This document shows positions 51,462 through 60,040 of a DNA stretch of 64,000 nucleotides, in pieces. Origin of the DNA: Pseudomonadota bacterium (GTDB lineage Bacteria > Desulfobacterota > Desulfobacteria > Desulfobacterales > Desulfobacteraceae); contig JAHJLV010000060.1 of the NCBI GenBank assembly GCA_018821535.1, positions 124,001-188,000 of the forward strand, in the 5' to 3' direction. Under the pieces are notes generated by a model. It was not told the origin of the DNA and searched no databases. It worked only from the letters and a program-made list of their open reading frames with translations. The position numbers were made by a program, and so were the translations under genes. Each line of letters starts with the position of its first letter. Positions within the stretch are counted from its first letter, which is position 1.

Positions 51462-52556
51462 TTATGGCTTAAGATTCAGGCGGTATAAGGGGTCTCCGAC
51501 AAGAACCATTTTCCAGGAAAGATAGGGCAGGCTGACCAGATAGGATTCTGCCAGCGTAAGATACCCTTCTGCAAGAAAACTGAAAAATAAGGCAGGGACA
51601 GGAAATGCCTGCACGTAAGGTTCTCCCACAGGGCCGATGGTGGCGGCAATGCCGTTGTCCAGCATTTTTTTGCACCAGACCTGACTATCTTCTTTTTTAA
51701 GGGTTGTGCATTCCGCACTTGCGATATGATAGCCCACAGAGCCCTTTTGCCAGGTAAACGCATCAACATATTGGGCCAGGCTGTACCAGCCGCAGTACAA
51801 CGCTGTATCAGGGCTTTCGCCTTTTTGAAAAAGTTCAGGCCCATCATTTAAGATGACAGGGATAATTTTTGACTCAGACAGGATACGGGCTGTTTCATGA
51901 AGGGATTTGTCATAAAAAGCATACCCTGAAACCTCTATTTTTCCCGGCTCTATCCATCGGGCATCAAAATACGCCTTTCCTTTGAGTCCGTTTTTTTCAG
52001 CTTCCATGCTGTCATTGATGATTCGTTTTACCGTTGCTGTGTCAGCTCCGTCCAGACGGCTTGTCATGATAACATCAGATCGAAAAAGGGATGTTTTCTG
52101 ATTTTTAAACCCCAGATAATACGGATTGGGCAGCCACATGTTCAGGTTATATGTTTTTTTTTTGACAAGCATCAGCTCAGAGTCAAAAGAGGCGGTTTTG
52201 TCTGTTTTTTCGGGACTGTTCCGGGGGGGCGATATCCGCAAAGGAAGTCCGAACATGATAACCAGGGCGCGGATATTTTTATTCTTGTCCAGAAATTTTC
52301 GGACAGGCGGTATGGCCTTGCTTTCATATTCTTCTCGTTCACAGGTTTCTGTATCAGTCATGGACAGTAAAATCAGGTTTTTTTCAGGGATCCGCCTTTT
52401 TCCCATATAGTAGTTTGCCAGCAGAACACTGTTTTTCACCTTTTTATTTGCAATAACAGCCACTTCTTCAGGGTCAAGCGCAAGGGCATGCACAGAAAAA
52501 ATACACGGTATCAGCAGGGTGAAAAACGCATATCTCAGATATGTTTTAAATTTCAT
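51462..52556 (-). CDS. TIGR03790 family exported protein
   Basis: 364 residues, signal peptide YAFFTLLIPCIFSVHALA. The opening DPEEVAVIANKKVKNSVLLA and NYYMGKRRIPEKNLILL are the hallmark of the TIGR03790 family, found in diverse Gram-negative bacteria with no known function. GWYSLAQYVDAFTWQKGSVG and CGW/GEPYVQAFP in the second half are further family words. It overlaps the coaX gene by 11 bp at the end of the long minus-strand operon. It is convergent with the HlyD gene, with 9 bp between stops. Confidence 0.85.
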   Translation of the reverse strand: MKFKTYLRYAFFTLLIPCIFSVHALALDPEEVAVIANKKVKNSVLLANYYMGKRRIPEKNLILLSMTDTETCEREEYESKAIPPVRKFLDKNKNIRALVIMFGLPLRISPPRNSPEKTDKTASFDSELMLVKKKTYNLNMWLPNPYYLGFKNQKTSLFRSDVIMTSRLDGADTATVKRIINDSMEAEKNGLKGKAYFDARWIEPGKIEVSGYAFYDKSLHETARILSESKIIPVILNDGPELFQKGESPDTALYCGWYSLAQYVDAFTWQKGSVGYHIASAECTTLKKEDSQVWCKKMLDNGIAATIGPVGEPYVQAFPVPALFFSFLAEGYLTLAESYLVSLPYLSWKMVLVGDPLYRLNLKP

Positions 52557-53313
52557 TACTGATGATTCTTAATCCATCCAGGGTCAGGGACTGTTCAACA
52601 GATTCTATGGTTTTGGCAAATTTTGAGATCAAAGGGGCCAGTCCGCCCGTTGCAATTATTTTCGGATTTTCACCCATCTCTCTGGTCATTCGTTCCACCA
52701 TCCCATCCACCATGGCGGCATTTCCATAAATAACGCCTGATTTTATGCTGTTGATGGTATCTTTTCCAATGACCTTTTCAGGGGCCTGAAAAATTTCAAC
52801 TCTTGGCAGCCGCGAGGCTTTCTGAAAAAGCGCATCTGCAGCAATCATAACACCCGGGACAATGGCACCGCCAAGATATTCTCCTTTTCCGGAAATAACA
52901 TCAAATGTGGTTGCAGTGCCAAAATCAATAATGATCATGGCGGTCTGATATTTTTTATATGCTGCAACCGCATTAACAATACGGTCTGCTCCCACTTCAT
53001 TGGGGTTGCTGTACAGAATTGGCATCAGTTTTTTAACAGAATCCGGGTTGATCCAGACCGGCGTCATTTTAAGATATTTTTCACAAAAAGCGTTCAGGAT
53101 CGGCACTGAAGAGGGTACGACAGATGAAATGACTGTCTTTTCGATGTCTGACCGGTTCACGCCTTTGTCCATAAACAGCGCATTGGCAAGCACATTGAAT
53201 TCATCCGCTGTTGACTCCCGGACGGTTCTGATCCGCCAGTCGTGTTTCAGGATGTCATTATCATAGACACCGATGACCGTATTGGTATTTCCTACATCAA
53301 TTACAAGCAGCAT
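52546..53313 (-). CDS. coaX: Type III pantothenate kinase
   Basis: First step of coenzyme A synthesis, phosphorylating pantothenate with ATP; type III enzymes are not inhibited by CoA. 255 residues, ASKHA fold with phosphate loop DVGNTNTVIGVYD, the catalytic-site GADRIVNAVAAYKKYQ and IDFGTATTFDVIS, and GGAIVPGVMIAADAL. AAGGAAAT precedes the ATG. It starts 14 bp after the ybbR-like gene stop in the housekeeping operon. Confidence 0.95.
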   Translation of the reverse strand: MLLVIDVGNTNTVIGVYDNDILKHDWRIRTVRESTADEFNVLANALFMDKGVNRSDIEKTVISSVVPSSVPILNAFCEKYLKMTPVWINPDSVKKLMPILYSNPNEVGADRIVNAVAAYKKYQTAMIIIDFGTATTFDVISGKGEYLGGAIVPGVMIAADALFQKASRLPRVEIFQAPEKVIGKDTINSIKSGVIYGNAAMVDGMVERMTREMGENPKIIATGGLAPLISKFAKTIESVEQSLTLDGLRIISNEI

Positions 53314-53326
53314 GGGGATTTCCTTT

Positions 53327-54262
53327 TCATTCTATTTTTAGTGTAAAAACCTGTGGAGCAGCCTCTGTCATTATCAGATTAACGGGAATATTGATATAGG
53401 CATGCCGGACATAAATACCCGGTCCCAGTCCGTTTAAATCAATGAATGAATAGATCTGATCCAGAATTATTTTATTTCCCAGTGTTTCAAAGGGGCCTTT
53501 TATGGTGACAGTTATACCGGGCGGCTCAAGGCTGGCTTTATAAGAACTGTTCATCAACCGGACAGGAATATCTGTGATTTTTTTTGTTACCAGCTGCTGC
53601 TGGATGGGTACCGTCACAACGATGATGGGGTTTGAAGCAGAAATCAGTTCCGGGTTGTTCAGATCGAGGGGAATTTCTTTTTTAAAGTCTTCTTTGGCGT
53701 TTGAAAGATCAATGGGCTTTGTCTTTAACTGTTGTATGGCGTTGATCTGGTCCAGGGTGCCGGTAAGTTCCACTGTCGAGGGTGTAGCCGCAGCTTCCAG
53801 TGCGATGTATCCTGTAGGCGGGTTTCCGATATACGGAACGGTCACCCGAAAGATTTTCTTTTCTTTTTTTTCAAGCTGGATATTTAAATAGGACGGATTG
53901 ATATTCAGAATCCTGATGGACGGATTCATGGGAATCCTTTCTTCTTCCACCGGTATCAGATACGTGCCGGTTTCAATGGAATCAGAATCTCCTGCAGGAT
54001 CGAATTCAAGATCGGTGTAAAGATCCACAGTATACCGGGTGTTTTTTGTATTGATCAGTTCAATTAATCTTGGATGGGCCTTGATTTTAATTTCTATTGT
54101 ATCTGTATGAAAATCCGTAAGAATCATGTCTTCAGGGATATTGGCATAGTCAATGGGGATGAGAAGATCGGTTTCTATCGGCTCTGTTGTGCACCCTGGA
54201 AAACAGAGTGTAATACAGATAACAAATAATAAAACAAGGATTGTCTGCCAGGATTTACGCAT
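53327..54262 (-). CDS. YbbR/CdaR-like protein
   Basis: About 311 residues: an N-terminal membrane anchor (TILVLLFVICITLCFPGC, a possible but imperfect lipobox) and three or so YbbR repeats (for example YIALEAAATPSTVELTGTLD and ASLEPPGITVTIKGPFETLG). YbbR proteins (CdaR) regulate the diadenylate cyclase CdaA and are usually encoded next to it. Here cdaA is missing: folP overlaps the start by 8 bp and coaX follows the stop. ATG 54262 is chosen over an in-frame TTG at 54277. Confidence 0.78.
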   Translation of the reverse strand: MRKSWQTILVLLFVICITLCFPGCTTEPIETDLLIPIDYANIPEDMILTDFHTDTIEIKIKAHPRLIELINTKNTRYTVDLYTDLEFDPAGDSDSIETGTYLIPVEEERIPMNPSIRILNINPSYLNIQLEKKEKKIFRVTVPYIGNPPTGYIALEAAATPSTVELTGTLDQINAIQQLKTKPIDLSNAKEDFKKEIPLDLNNPELISASNPIIVVTVPIQQQLVTKKITDIPVRLMNSSYKASLEPPGITVTIKGPFETLGNKIILDQIYSFIDLNGLGPGIYVRHAYINIPVNLIMTEAAPQVFTLKIE

Positions 54263-55121
54263 TCCGGATTGAATCAATGATCTGGATAAAAGGTTTAACT
54301 TTTTTTACATCATGAACCCGAACAATATGAGCGCCTCTGAGAATTGAACCTGCAACTGCTGCAAGGGTGCCGTATTCGGTTCTGATATCATCCGGATGAA
54401 CCGGTGTTTTTTCTTTTCGGGACAGGATATTCTGAATAAAGGATTTGCGTGAAGGCCCCATGAGAACAGGAAAATCCAGACAGGACAGTTTTTCAAGATG
54501 ATTGATGAGAACCAGATTGTGATTCACGGTTTTTCCAAATCCAATGCCCGGATCAAGAATAATACGGTCTTTGGGGATTCCCGCCTGGACGGCAAAATCA
54601 ACTCTTTGACTCAGATATTGGGTAATTTCATGCATCAGGTCTGCATAATCCGGATTGATCTGCATGGTTTCAGGCGTGCCTTTCATGTGCATTAAAATGA
54701 CAGGTACTTTTTTGTCAGCAGCAAGGCCTGCCATATCCGGATCTTTTTCCAGGGCCGAGATATCATTGATAATACTTGCCCCTGCATGGATTGCTTCTTT
54801 TGCCACAGCAGCTTTTACCGTATCAATGGAAATGGGGACATCAATTTTTTTTGAAAGAATTTCAATGACCGGGATAACCCGGTCCAGTTCCTCCTGAACA
54901 GAAACCGGCCGGGCAAACGGTCTGGAGGATTCTCCGCCGATATCAAGGATACCAGCGCCGTCTTCAACCAGTTTTATCCCCTGACGGACAGCAGTTTCAA
55001 GGGTGTTGAATTTCCCGCCGTCGGAAAAAGAATCCGGCGTGGCATTCAGAATCCCCATGATGCAGGTTTCAGCCCCCAGATTAAGAGTGAACCGGTCGAA
55101 TTCAAGCTTGAACATCTGCAT
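54255..55121 (-). CDS. folP: Dihydropteroate synthase
   Basis: Joins p-aminobenzoate to dihydropterin pyrophosphate in folate synthesis; target of sulfonamides. 288 residues, TIM barrel with ILNATPDSFSDGGKF, DIGGESSRPFA, ISIDTVKAAVAKEAI and DPGIGFGKTVNHNL. ATG 55121 has GGGAG at the right spacing. It lies 14 bp after ftsH, the conserved ftsH-folP order. Confidence 0.96.
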   Translation of the reverse strand: MQMFKLEFDRFTLNLGAETCIMGILNATPDSFSDGGKFNTLETAVRQGIKLVEDGAGILDIGGESSRPFARPVSVQEELDRVIPVIEILSKKIDVPISIDTVKAAVAKEAIHAGASIINDISALEKDPDMAGLAADKKVPVILMHMKGTPETMQINPDYADLMHEITQYLSQRVDFAVQAGIPKDRIILDPGIGFGKTVNHNLVLINHLEKLSCLDFPVLMGPSRKSFIQNILSRKEKTPVHPDDIRTEYGTLAAVAGSILRGAHIVRVHDVKKVKPFIQIIDSIRNA

Positions 55122-55135
55122 AAAACTCTCCCTGA

Positions 55136-57112
55136 TCAGGATTTTGGTGTATTATCATCATCCTTGCGGTCTTGATCGTTGGGGACGGGCGGTGGTTGTT
55201 TTTCAAGGTTTTCTTCCACAACCTCATAACGGTCTTTTTCTTTTTCTGACGTACCGGAAATTTCATCCGGATGCCGGGGTGCTATATATATATTTTTCTT
55301 GCCGAAAAAATCAAAATCCGGCCTCATGGATGCAATCAGGTCATCCAGTTCCGGTCCGAGAACGGTTTCTTTTTCAATAAGCAGAATCGTTAATGCATGG
55401 AGAATGTCGATGTTTTTTTCAAGAATCTGTTGAGCGGTTTTATATGCCCGGTCGATGATCAGTGCAACTTCTGCATCAATTTTTCTGGCAGTATCCTCGG
55501 AATATGTTTTGGCCTGGGTCATTTCCCTTCCGATAAAGATATTGTCGTCATGGGCTTCATAGGAAAGCGGCGCCAGGTTGTCGCTCATTCCAAATGTCCG
55601 GATCATTTTGTTGGCAAGTGCTGTGGCCTGTTTGATATCATTGGAGGCACCCGTGCTGATCCGGTTGAAAATCAGGGTTTCAGCCACCCGTCCGCCAAAG
55701 GCTATGGCAAGCTCGCTTTCAAGCTGATCCTTGTATTTGAAATCCCCTTCTTCAGGTAAAAACCAGGTAACACCGGCTGCCCTGCCCCTGGGAATAATTG
55801 TGATTTTATTTACCGCATCGGTATTGGGAAGGAATCTTGCCACAAGCGCATGGCCGCCTTCATGGTAAGCGGTGGTTTTCTTTTCTTCTTCTTTAATCAC
55901 CTTGGATTTTCGCTCCAGTCCCATATAAACCTTGTCTTTTGAATCTTCAAAATCCTTCATGGTCAGTTTTTCATGATCCCGCTTGGCAGCCAGAAGTGCG
56001 GCTTCGTTTACCAGGTTTTCAAGATCTGCTCCGGAAAATCCCGGTGTTCCTTTGGCCAGAAGTGCCGGGTCTACATCATTGGCAAGAGGGGTTTTTTTCA
56101 TGTGCACCCTTAAAATACCCTCACGTCCCTTGATGTCCGGCATGTCCACAACCACCTGGCGGTCAAAGCGGCCCGGACGCAGCAGTGCCGGGTCAAGGAC
56201 ATCTGCCCGGTTGGTGGCAGCCATGAGGATGACCCCTTCATTGGATTCAAAACCGTCCATTTCCACCAGAAGCTGGTTAAGGGTCTGCTCTCTTTCATCA
56301 TGCCCGCCGCCCAATCCCGCACCGCGTTGACGGCCGACAGCATCTATTTCATCAATAAAAATAATACAGGGGGCATTTTTTTTGCCCTGGGCAAACAGAT
56401 CTCTTACTCGTGAAGCGCCTACGCCCACAAACATTTCAACAAAGTCTGATCCGCTGATGGTAAAAAACGGCACACCGGCTTCTCCTGCAACAGCCCGGGA
56501 AAGAAGGGTTTTGCCTGTTCCGGGATGTCCCACCAGCAGCACGCCTTTTGGGATACGCCCACCCAGCCGGGTATATTTGGCCGGGTTTTTCAAAAAATCA
56601 ACCACTTCGGTCAGTTCTTCCTTTGCATCATCAATTCCCTGGACATTGGCAAAGGTAACCTTTTCGCCTTTGTCATCCAGAAGACGCGCCCGGCTTTTGC
56701 CAAAGGACATGGCTTTTCCGCCACCGGCACCCCCCTGCATCTGCCGCATGAAAAAGATCCATACGCCGATCAGAACAATCATGGGCAGCCAGGAAACAAT
56801 AATAGACATGAGCATGGAGGATTCTGCCGGAGGTTTGGCAGTGATGGCAACGCCTTTTGACCGTAAAAGATTGATCAGGTCACCGTCATCCGGGGCAAAG
56901 CTTTTATATTTGGCACCGGCACCATCTGTAATATACAGATCCTGTCCCTGGATGGTTACATTCTGGACGCGGCCATTATCGACCATGGTTAAAAACTCTG
57001 AATACCCAAGATCCTGCTGTCCTGTCTGCTGCTGATTAAATACTTTGAAGAGCATTACCATCATAAGGATGATGATCAACCACAGGGATATATTCTTATA
57101 AAATTGGTTCAA
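55136..57112 (-). CDS. ftsH: ATP-dependent zinc metalloprotease FtsH
   Basis: Membrane-bound AAA+ protease that removes misassembled membrane proteins and short-lived regulators. 658 residues: two N-terminal helices around a short extracytoplasmic domain, AAA domain with Walker A GHPGTGKT (His where Pro is usual), Walker B IIFIDEIDAVG and the second region of homology (ATNRADVLDPALLRPGRFDR). The peptidase has zinc motif HEGGH (HExxH) and the later SNDIKQATALANKM. The tail is acidic. Neighbours tilS and folP are the conserved context. Confidence 0.97.
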   Translation of the reverse strand: MNQFYKNISLWLIIILMMVMLFKVFNQQQTGQQDLGYSEFLTMVDNGRVQNVTIQGQDLYITDGAGAKYKSFAPDDGDLINLLRSKGVAITAKPPAESSMLMSIIVSWLPMIVLIGVWIFFMRQMQGGAGGGKAMSFGKSRARLLDDKGEKVTFANVQGIDDAKEELTEVVDFLKNPAKYTRLGGRIPKGVLLVGHPGTGKTLLSRAVAGEAGVPFFTISGSDFVEMFVGVGASRVRDLFAQGKKNAPCIIFIDEIDAVGRQRGAGLGGGHDEREQTLNQLLVEMDGFESNEGVILMAATNRADVLDPALLRPGRFDRQVVVDMPDIKGREGILRVHMKKTPLANDVDPALLAKGTPGFSGADLENLVNEAALLAAKRDHEKLTMKDFEDSKDKVYMGLERKSKVIKEEEKKTTAYHEGGHALVARFLPNTDAVNKITIIPRGRAAGVTWFLPEEGDFKYKDQLESELAIAFGGRVAETLIFNRISTGASNDIKQATALANKMIRTFGMSDNLAPLSYEAHDDNIFIGREMTQAKTYSEDTARKIDAEVALIIDRAYKTAQQILEKNIDILHALTILLIEKETVLGPELDDLIASMRPDFDFFGKKNIYIAPRHPDEISGTSEKEKDRYEVVEENLEKQPPPVPNDQDRKDDDNTPKS

Positions 57113-57212
57113 GGCTTTTCCTTTCCTTTATGTTTTTAAATTAACTTTATAATATATAAACATGAAAATTTAATATACAAGAAAAAGTTTTTCAGCTTTT
57201 TTTACTGTTTTT

Positions 57213-58283
57213 TTACTGTTCTGCCTGCCGTTGCTGCTTTTTTAGTTTTCCGATTTCCCGCAGGGGCGCATCTTCTTTTTTGATTTCTATGGTATCCTGC
57301 GTTTTGTACACCCGGATTCGGCCGGGAAGATCCAGGCTGGAACCTGCAGACGGGTTAAAGCAAAACTGGATGCAGTCGTTGATATGGGTATGCGAAATCC
57401 GGTTTAAATCGGATTTGATCTGTTTGATTGCCATTCTGAATACCCGTTGCAGGATTGCCTGATCCATTTTTTTCATTTGAGGCTTTGACAGAATCAGCTG
57501 CTGAGAAGTCTTTTTGATCACGCATTGATTCAGTTGTTGGATTGTCTGTTTTTTCCAGAGGGTTTCTTCCTGCCTGAGAATATGGCTGAGTCTGTCCAGT
57601 GCATCCACTATTTCCGGGTTGTATTCTTCCTGCAGGTGTGGAATGAGCTGATGCCGGATTTTGTTTCTCAGATAGTGCAGGTCTGTATTTGATTCATCTG
57701 TCACAAAGGGCTGCTCACAGGCTTCCAGAAACTGCCGGATCTGAAGTTTTGAAACTCGGATCAGCGGCCGGATAAATGTGTCGCCCCGTACCGGTGGAAT
57801 GCCGGACAGTCCCTTGGGGCCGCTGCCTCTGAGCAGGTTCATTAAAACCTGTTCAGCATTGTCGTCTTTGTGATGGCCTGTGGCAATTTTGCAGTAACCT
57901 TCATTTTGGGCGGTTTTTTCAAAAAACTGGTACCGCAGTTTTCGCCCGGCAGTTTCAATGGACAGCCGGTTGGTTCGGGCATATGTTTTTACATCCATCT
58001 GTTCGGTGTAGAAAGGCAGATCAAGTGTTGCTGCCAATTTTCTGACAAATTCCTGGTCCCGCAGGGCAGCGTCTTTGCGCAGTTGATGGTTCAGATGAAC
58101 GACTCCCAGCCTGAGACCGTATTCTTCCCTGAATGCCATCAACGCCCGGATCAGCGCAACTGAATCCGGTCCTCCGGATACCGCAGCCAACACAGCGTCA
58201 TTCCGGGCCAGCATATTGAACTCACAGAGGGTTGCCTGGATGATCCGGATAAAGTTTTTTACAATATGTCTTTCATCGGTCAT
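57213..58283 (-). CDS. tilS: tRNA(Ile)-lysidine synthetase TilS
   Basis: Adds lysine to C34 of the CAU-anticodon tRNA-Ile so that it reads AUA. 356 residues with the PP-loop SGGPDSVAL near residue 35 and the family words VVHLNHQLRKDAALRDQEF, ATGHHKDDNAEQVLMNLLRG and NLHYLRNKIRHQLIPHL-type segment (residues about 200-215). The last 100 residues are the tRNA-binding region. Located between mqnD and ftsH. Confidence 0.94.
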   Translation of the reverse strand: MTDERHIVKNFIRIIQATLCEFNMLARNDAVLAAVSGGPDSVALIRALMAFREEYGLRLGVVHLNHQLRKDAALRDQEFVRKLAATLDLPFYTEQMDVKTYARTNRLSIETAGRKLRYQFFEKTAQNEGYCKIATGHHKDDNAEQVLMNLLRGSGPKGLSGIPPVRGDTFIRPLIRVSKLQIRQFLEACEQPFVTDESNTDLHYLRNKIRHQLIPHLQEEYNPEIVDALDRLSHILRQEETLWKKQTIQQLNQCVIKKTSQQLILSKPQMKKMDQAILQRVFRMAIKQIKSDLNRISHTHINDCIQFCFNPSAGSSLDLPGRIRVYKTQDTIEIKKEDAPLREIGKLKKQQRQAEQ

Positions 58284-58304
58284 GGTTAAAAATCGCCTGA
58301 TGAA

Positions 58305-59198
58305 TCAGCAGGCAAACAGTTTTTCCGGTGAATATTTTTTATCAGACCCTGTTTCTGACCACATCTCAGATCGGATAAGCCCGGAAGCCTTTGCCTTGTC
58401 AAAAAATGTGATAATGGCTTTTTCTCCTTTTTCTCCAAAGTCTTTTGAAAAATCATTGACATAGAGTTCAATATGCTGGCGGATAACATCTTCTTCCAGT
58501 TCCTGAGCATGGGTCTGAATATAATCATATGCGGTTTCAGGGTGAATAAAAGCATGTTCGATGCTTTGTCTGATCAGTCTCTGGATATTACAGGCCGTTT
58601 CCGGGCCAAGCTCCCGCCTGATGGCGATACAGCCCAGGGGTATGGGAAGGGAAGTGGTTTTTTCCCACCACTGGCCCAGATCCGCCTGAAGTTCAAGTCC
58701 GAAAGACGGGTATACAAAACGGCCCTCATGGATGATAACCCCGAAGTCTGCTGTTTTTTCGACCACAGACAGCATCACTTTTTCAAAGGGCATGGCAATG
58801 ATTTTCGGGTTCATTCCGGGGAAAAGATCATTGATATAGAATTTAAATAAATAGCATGCAGTAGTGCCCATACCCGGTACAGCAACAACTGGATTTTTTT
58901 TGTCTGAAAGAGATTTGCCGGGAGTTGAAATAATCAACGGTCCACAGCCCATTCCCAGGGCTGATCCGGCTCTCAGCAGGGCATATCTGTCCATGAGACT
59001 GCCAAAGGAGGCAAAAGACAGTTTGGTGATATCATAGATGCCTGCAGCAGCTTTCTGATTCAGGGTTTCGACATCTTCCATGGCAATATCAAACTGAAAA
59101 TTATCAAGGGGTATCAACTGCCGGGCAATGGCCTTAAAAATAAAAGTGTCATTGGGGCAGCTTGAGTAGGCAAGGCTGTATTTTTTGATAGGCTTCAT
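58305..59198 (-). CDS. mqnD: 1,4-dihydroxy-6-naphthoate synthase (futalosine pathway)
   Basis: Last dedicated step to the naphthoate ring in the futalosine route to menaquinone. 297 residues, periplasmic-binding-protein-like fold without a signal peptide: YSSCPNDTFIFKAIA, DVETLNQKAAAGIYDITKLS and GSALGMGCGPLII are MqnD words that separate it from the paralogue MqnA. It implies menaquinone made by the futalosine pathway in this organism; the other mqn genes are elsewhere. Confidence 0.9.
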   Translation of the reverse strand: MKPIKKYSLAYSSCPNDTFIFKAIARQLIPLDNFQFDIAMEDVETLNQKAAAGIYDITKLSFASFGSLMDRYALLRAGSALGMGCGPLIISTPGKSLSDKKNPVVAVPGMGTTACYLFKFYINDLFPGMNPKIIAMPFEKVMLSVVEKTADFGVIIHEGRFVYPSFGLELQADLGQWWEKTTSLPIPLGCIAIRRELGPETACNIQRLIRQSIEHAFIHPETAYDYIQTHAQELEEDVIRQHIELYVNDFSKDFGEKGEKAIITFFDKAKASGLIRSEMWSETGSDKKYSPEKLFAC

Positions 59199-59213
59199 TC
59201 CTGCCAGATGATT

Positions 59214-59462
59214 TTACAGTATACCGCCGCCAAGCACCAGACGGACGATTCCAACGCTGATGGCAAGCCCGCAGAGCACCAGGCCGATGACTGCTCCTTT
59301 GGATTCTTTATCTTTGCTGACGATAAGCGTGATGAGACTTAAGATCAAGCCAAGACCTGCCATGGGGATATTGATCCAGTTAAGCGATCCCAGACAGGGA
59401 AAAAATCCGACAAATAATCCCATGAAAGCCAGTAGGCCAAAGATTAATGAAACGGTTTGCAT
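59214..59462 (-). CDS. Small membrane protein
   Basis: 82 residues with two or three membrane helices (SLIFGLLAFMGLFVGFFPCL, IPMAGLGLILSLITLIV and AVIGLVLCGLAISVGIVRLV), glycine-rich, similar to DUF4190-like proteins. Function unknown. It starts the tight part of the operon, 15 bp before mqnD and 29 bp after the DUF2752-like gene. Confidence 0.7.
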   Translation of the reverse strand: MQTVSLIFGLLAFMGLFVGFFPCLGSLNWINIPMAGLGLILSLITLIVSKDKESKGAVIGLVLCGLAISVGIVRLVLGGGIL

Positions 59463-59491
59463 TGATTTACTCCTGTTGATTATGGTTTATG

Positions 59492-59809
59492 TCAGATGGA
59501 TAATAATTTCTTTATTCCAATAAAACAAAGCACAATAAAATTAAAGAGAAAAAATAAATAAAGAGCAATACTGAAGCGATTGGATTGAATTGCAATTTTA
59601 AAATTGAAATCAGAAATTTCAAAAAATGCCTGTGTCATTCCACAGAAAAAACAGGCCGGGGCTTCCTGGGTATGGAAGTTGCCTTTGGAAACAAGCGGAT
59701 GACAGGTCGTTGCATATGTCCGGGGGAAAAACGAAACAAAAACAATGATCCCGAAAAAAAGCGAGATGATCATCCAGGAAATAAAAACAGCTTTTAAATA
59801 TTCATTCAT
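59492..59809 (-). CDS. DUF2752-like membrane protein
   Basis: 105 residues with two to three helices (YLKAVFISWMIISLFFGIIV and LYLFFLFNFIVLCFIGIKKL). The central word CFFCGMTQAFFEISDFNFK matches the DUF2752 hallmark (Cx2CGxTxA, then a short helix and the AI..N motif in KIAIQSNRF). The family has no known function. First gene of the minus-strand operon; divergent from uvrA. Confidence 0.7.
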   Translation of the reverse strand: MNEYLKAVFISWMIISLFFGIIVFVSFFPRTYATTCHPLVSKGNFHTQEAPACFFCGMTQAFFEISDFNFKIAIQSNRFSIALYLFFLFNFIVLCFIGIKKLLSI

Positions 59810-59897
59810 TTTTCGCCTGTGTGTTTTTGATGAATTTGTTTAACCATTATGGTTGAATGAAATCAAGGCTTTTAAACATTTCTGTGCAACCGGTTTT

Positions 59898-59916
59898 GTT
59901 TTCTGTTCAGGAAAAC
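59898..59916. promoter_or_regulatory. Inverted repeat upstream of uvrA
   Basis: GTTTTC-N7-GAAAAC (centre TGTTCAG) in the 231 bp between the DUF2752-like gene and the uvrA start. It could be the operator of a damage regulator, since uvrA is a typical SOS gene, but it does not match an established LexA consensus closely. Confidence 0.3.
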
Positions 59917-60040
59917 TTTACTTTTGCCGGGCGCATGCTTATGATTTTTGGATACTTGATGATGATACACCCATGGATGCTCAGTGCGACAGGTTGAGAA
60001 TATGATGCATGGAAGAGTGGCCACAGAAGCTGGAGAACAG

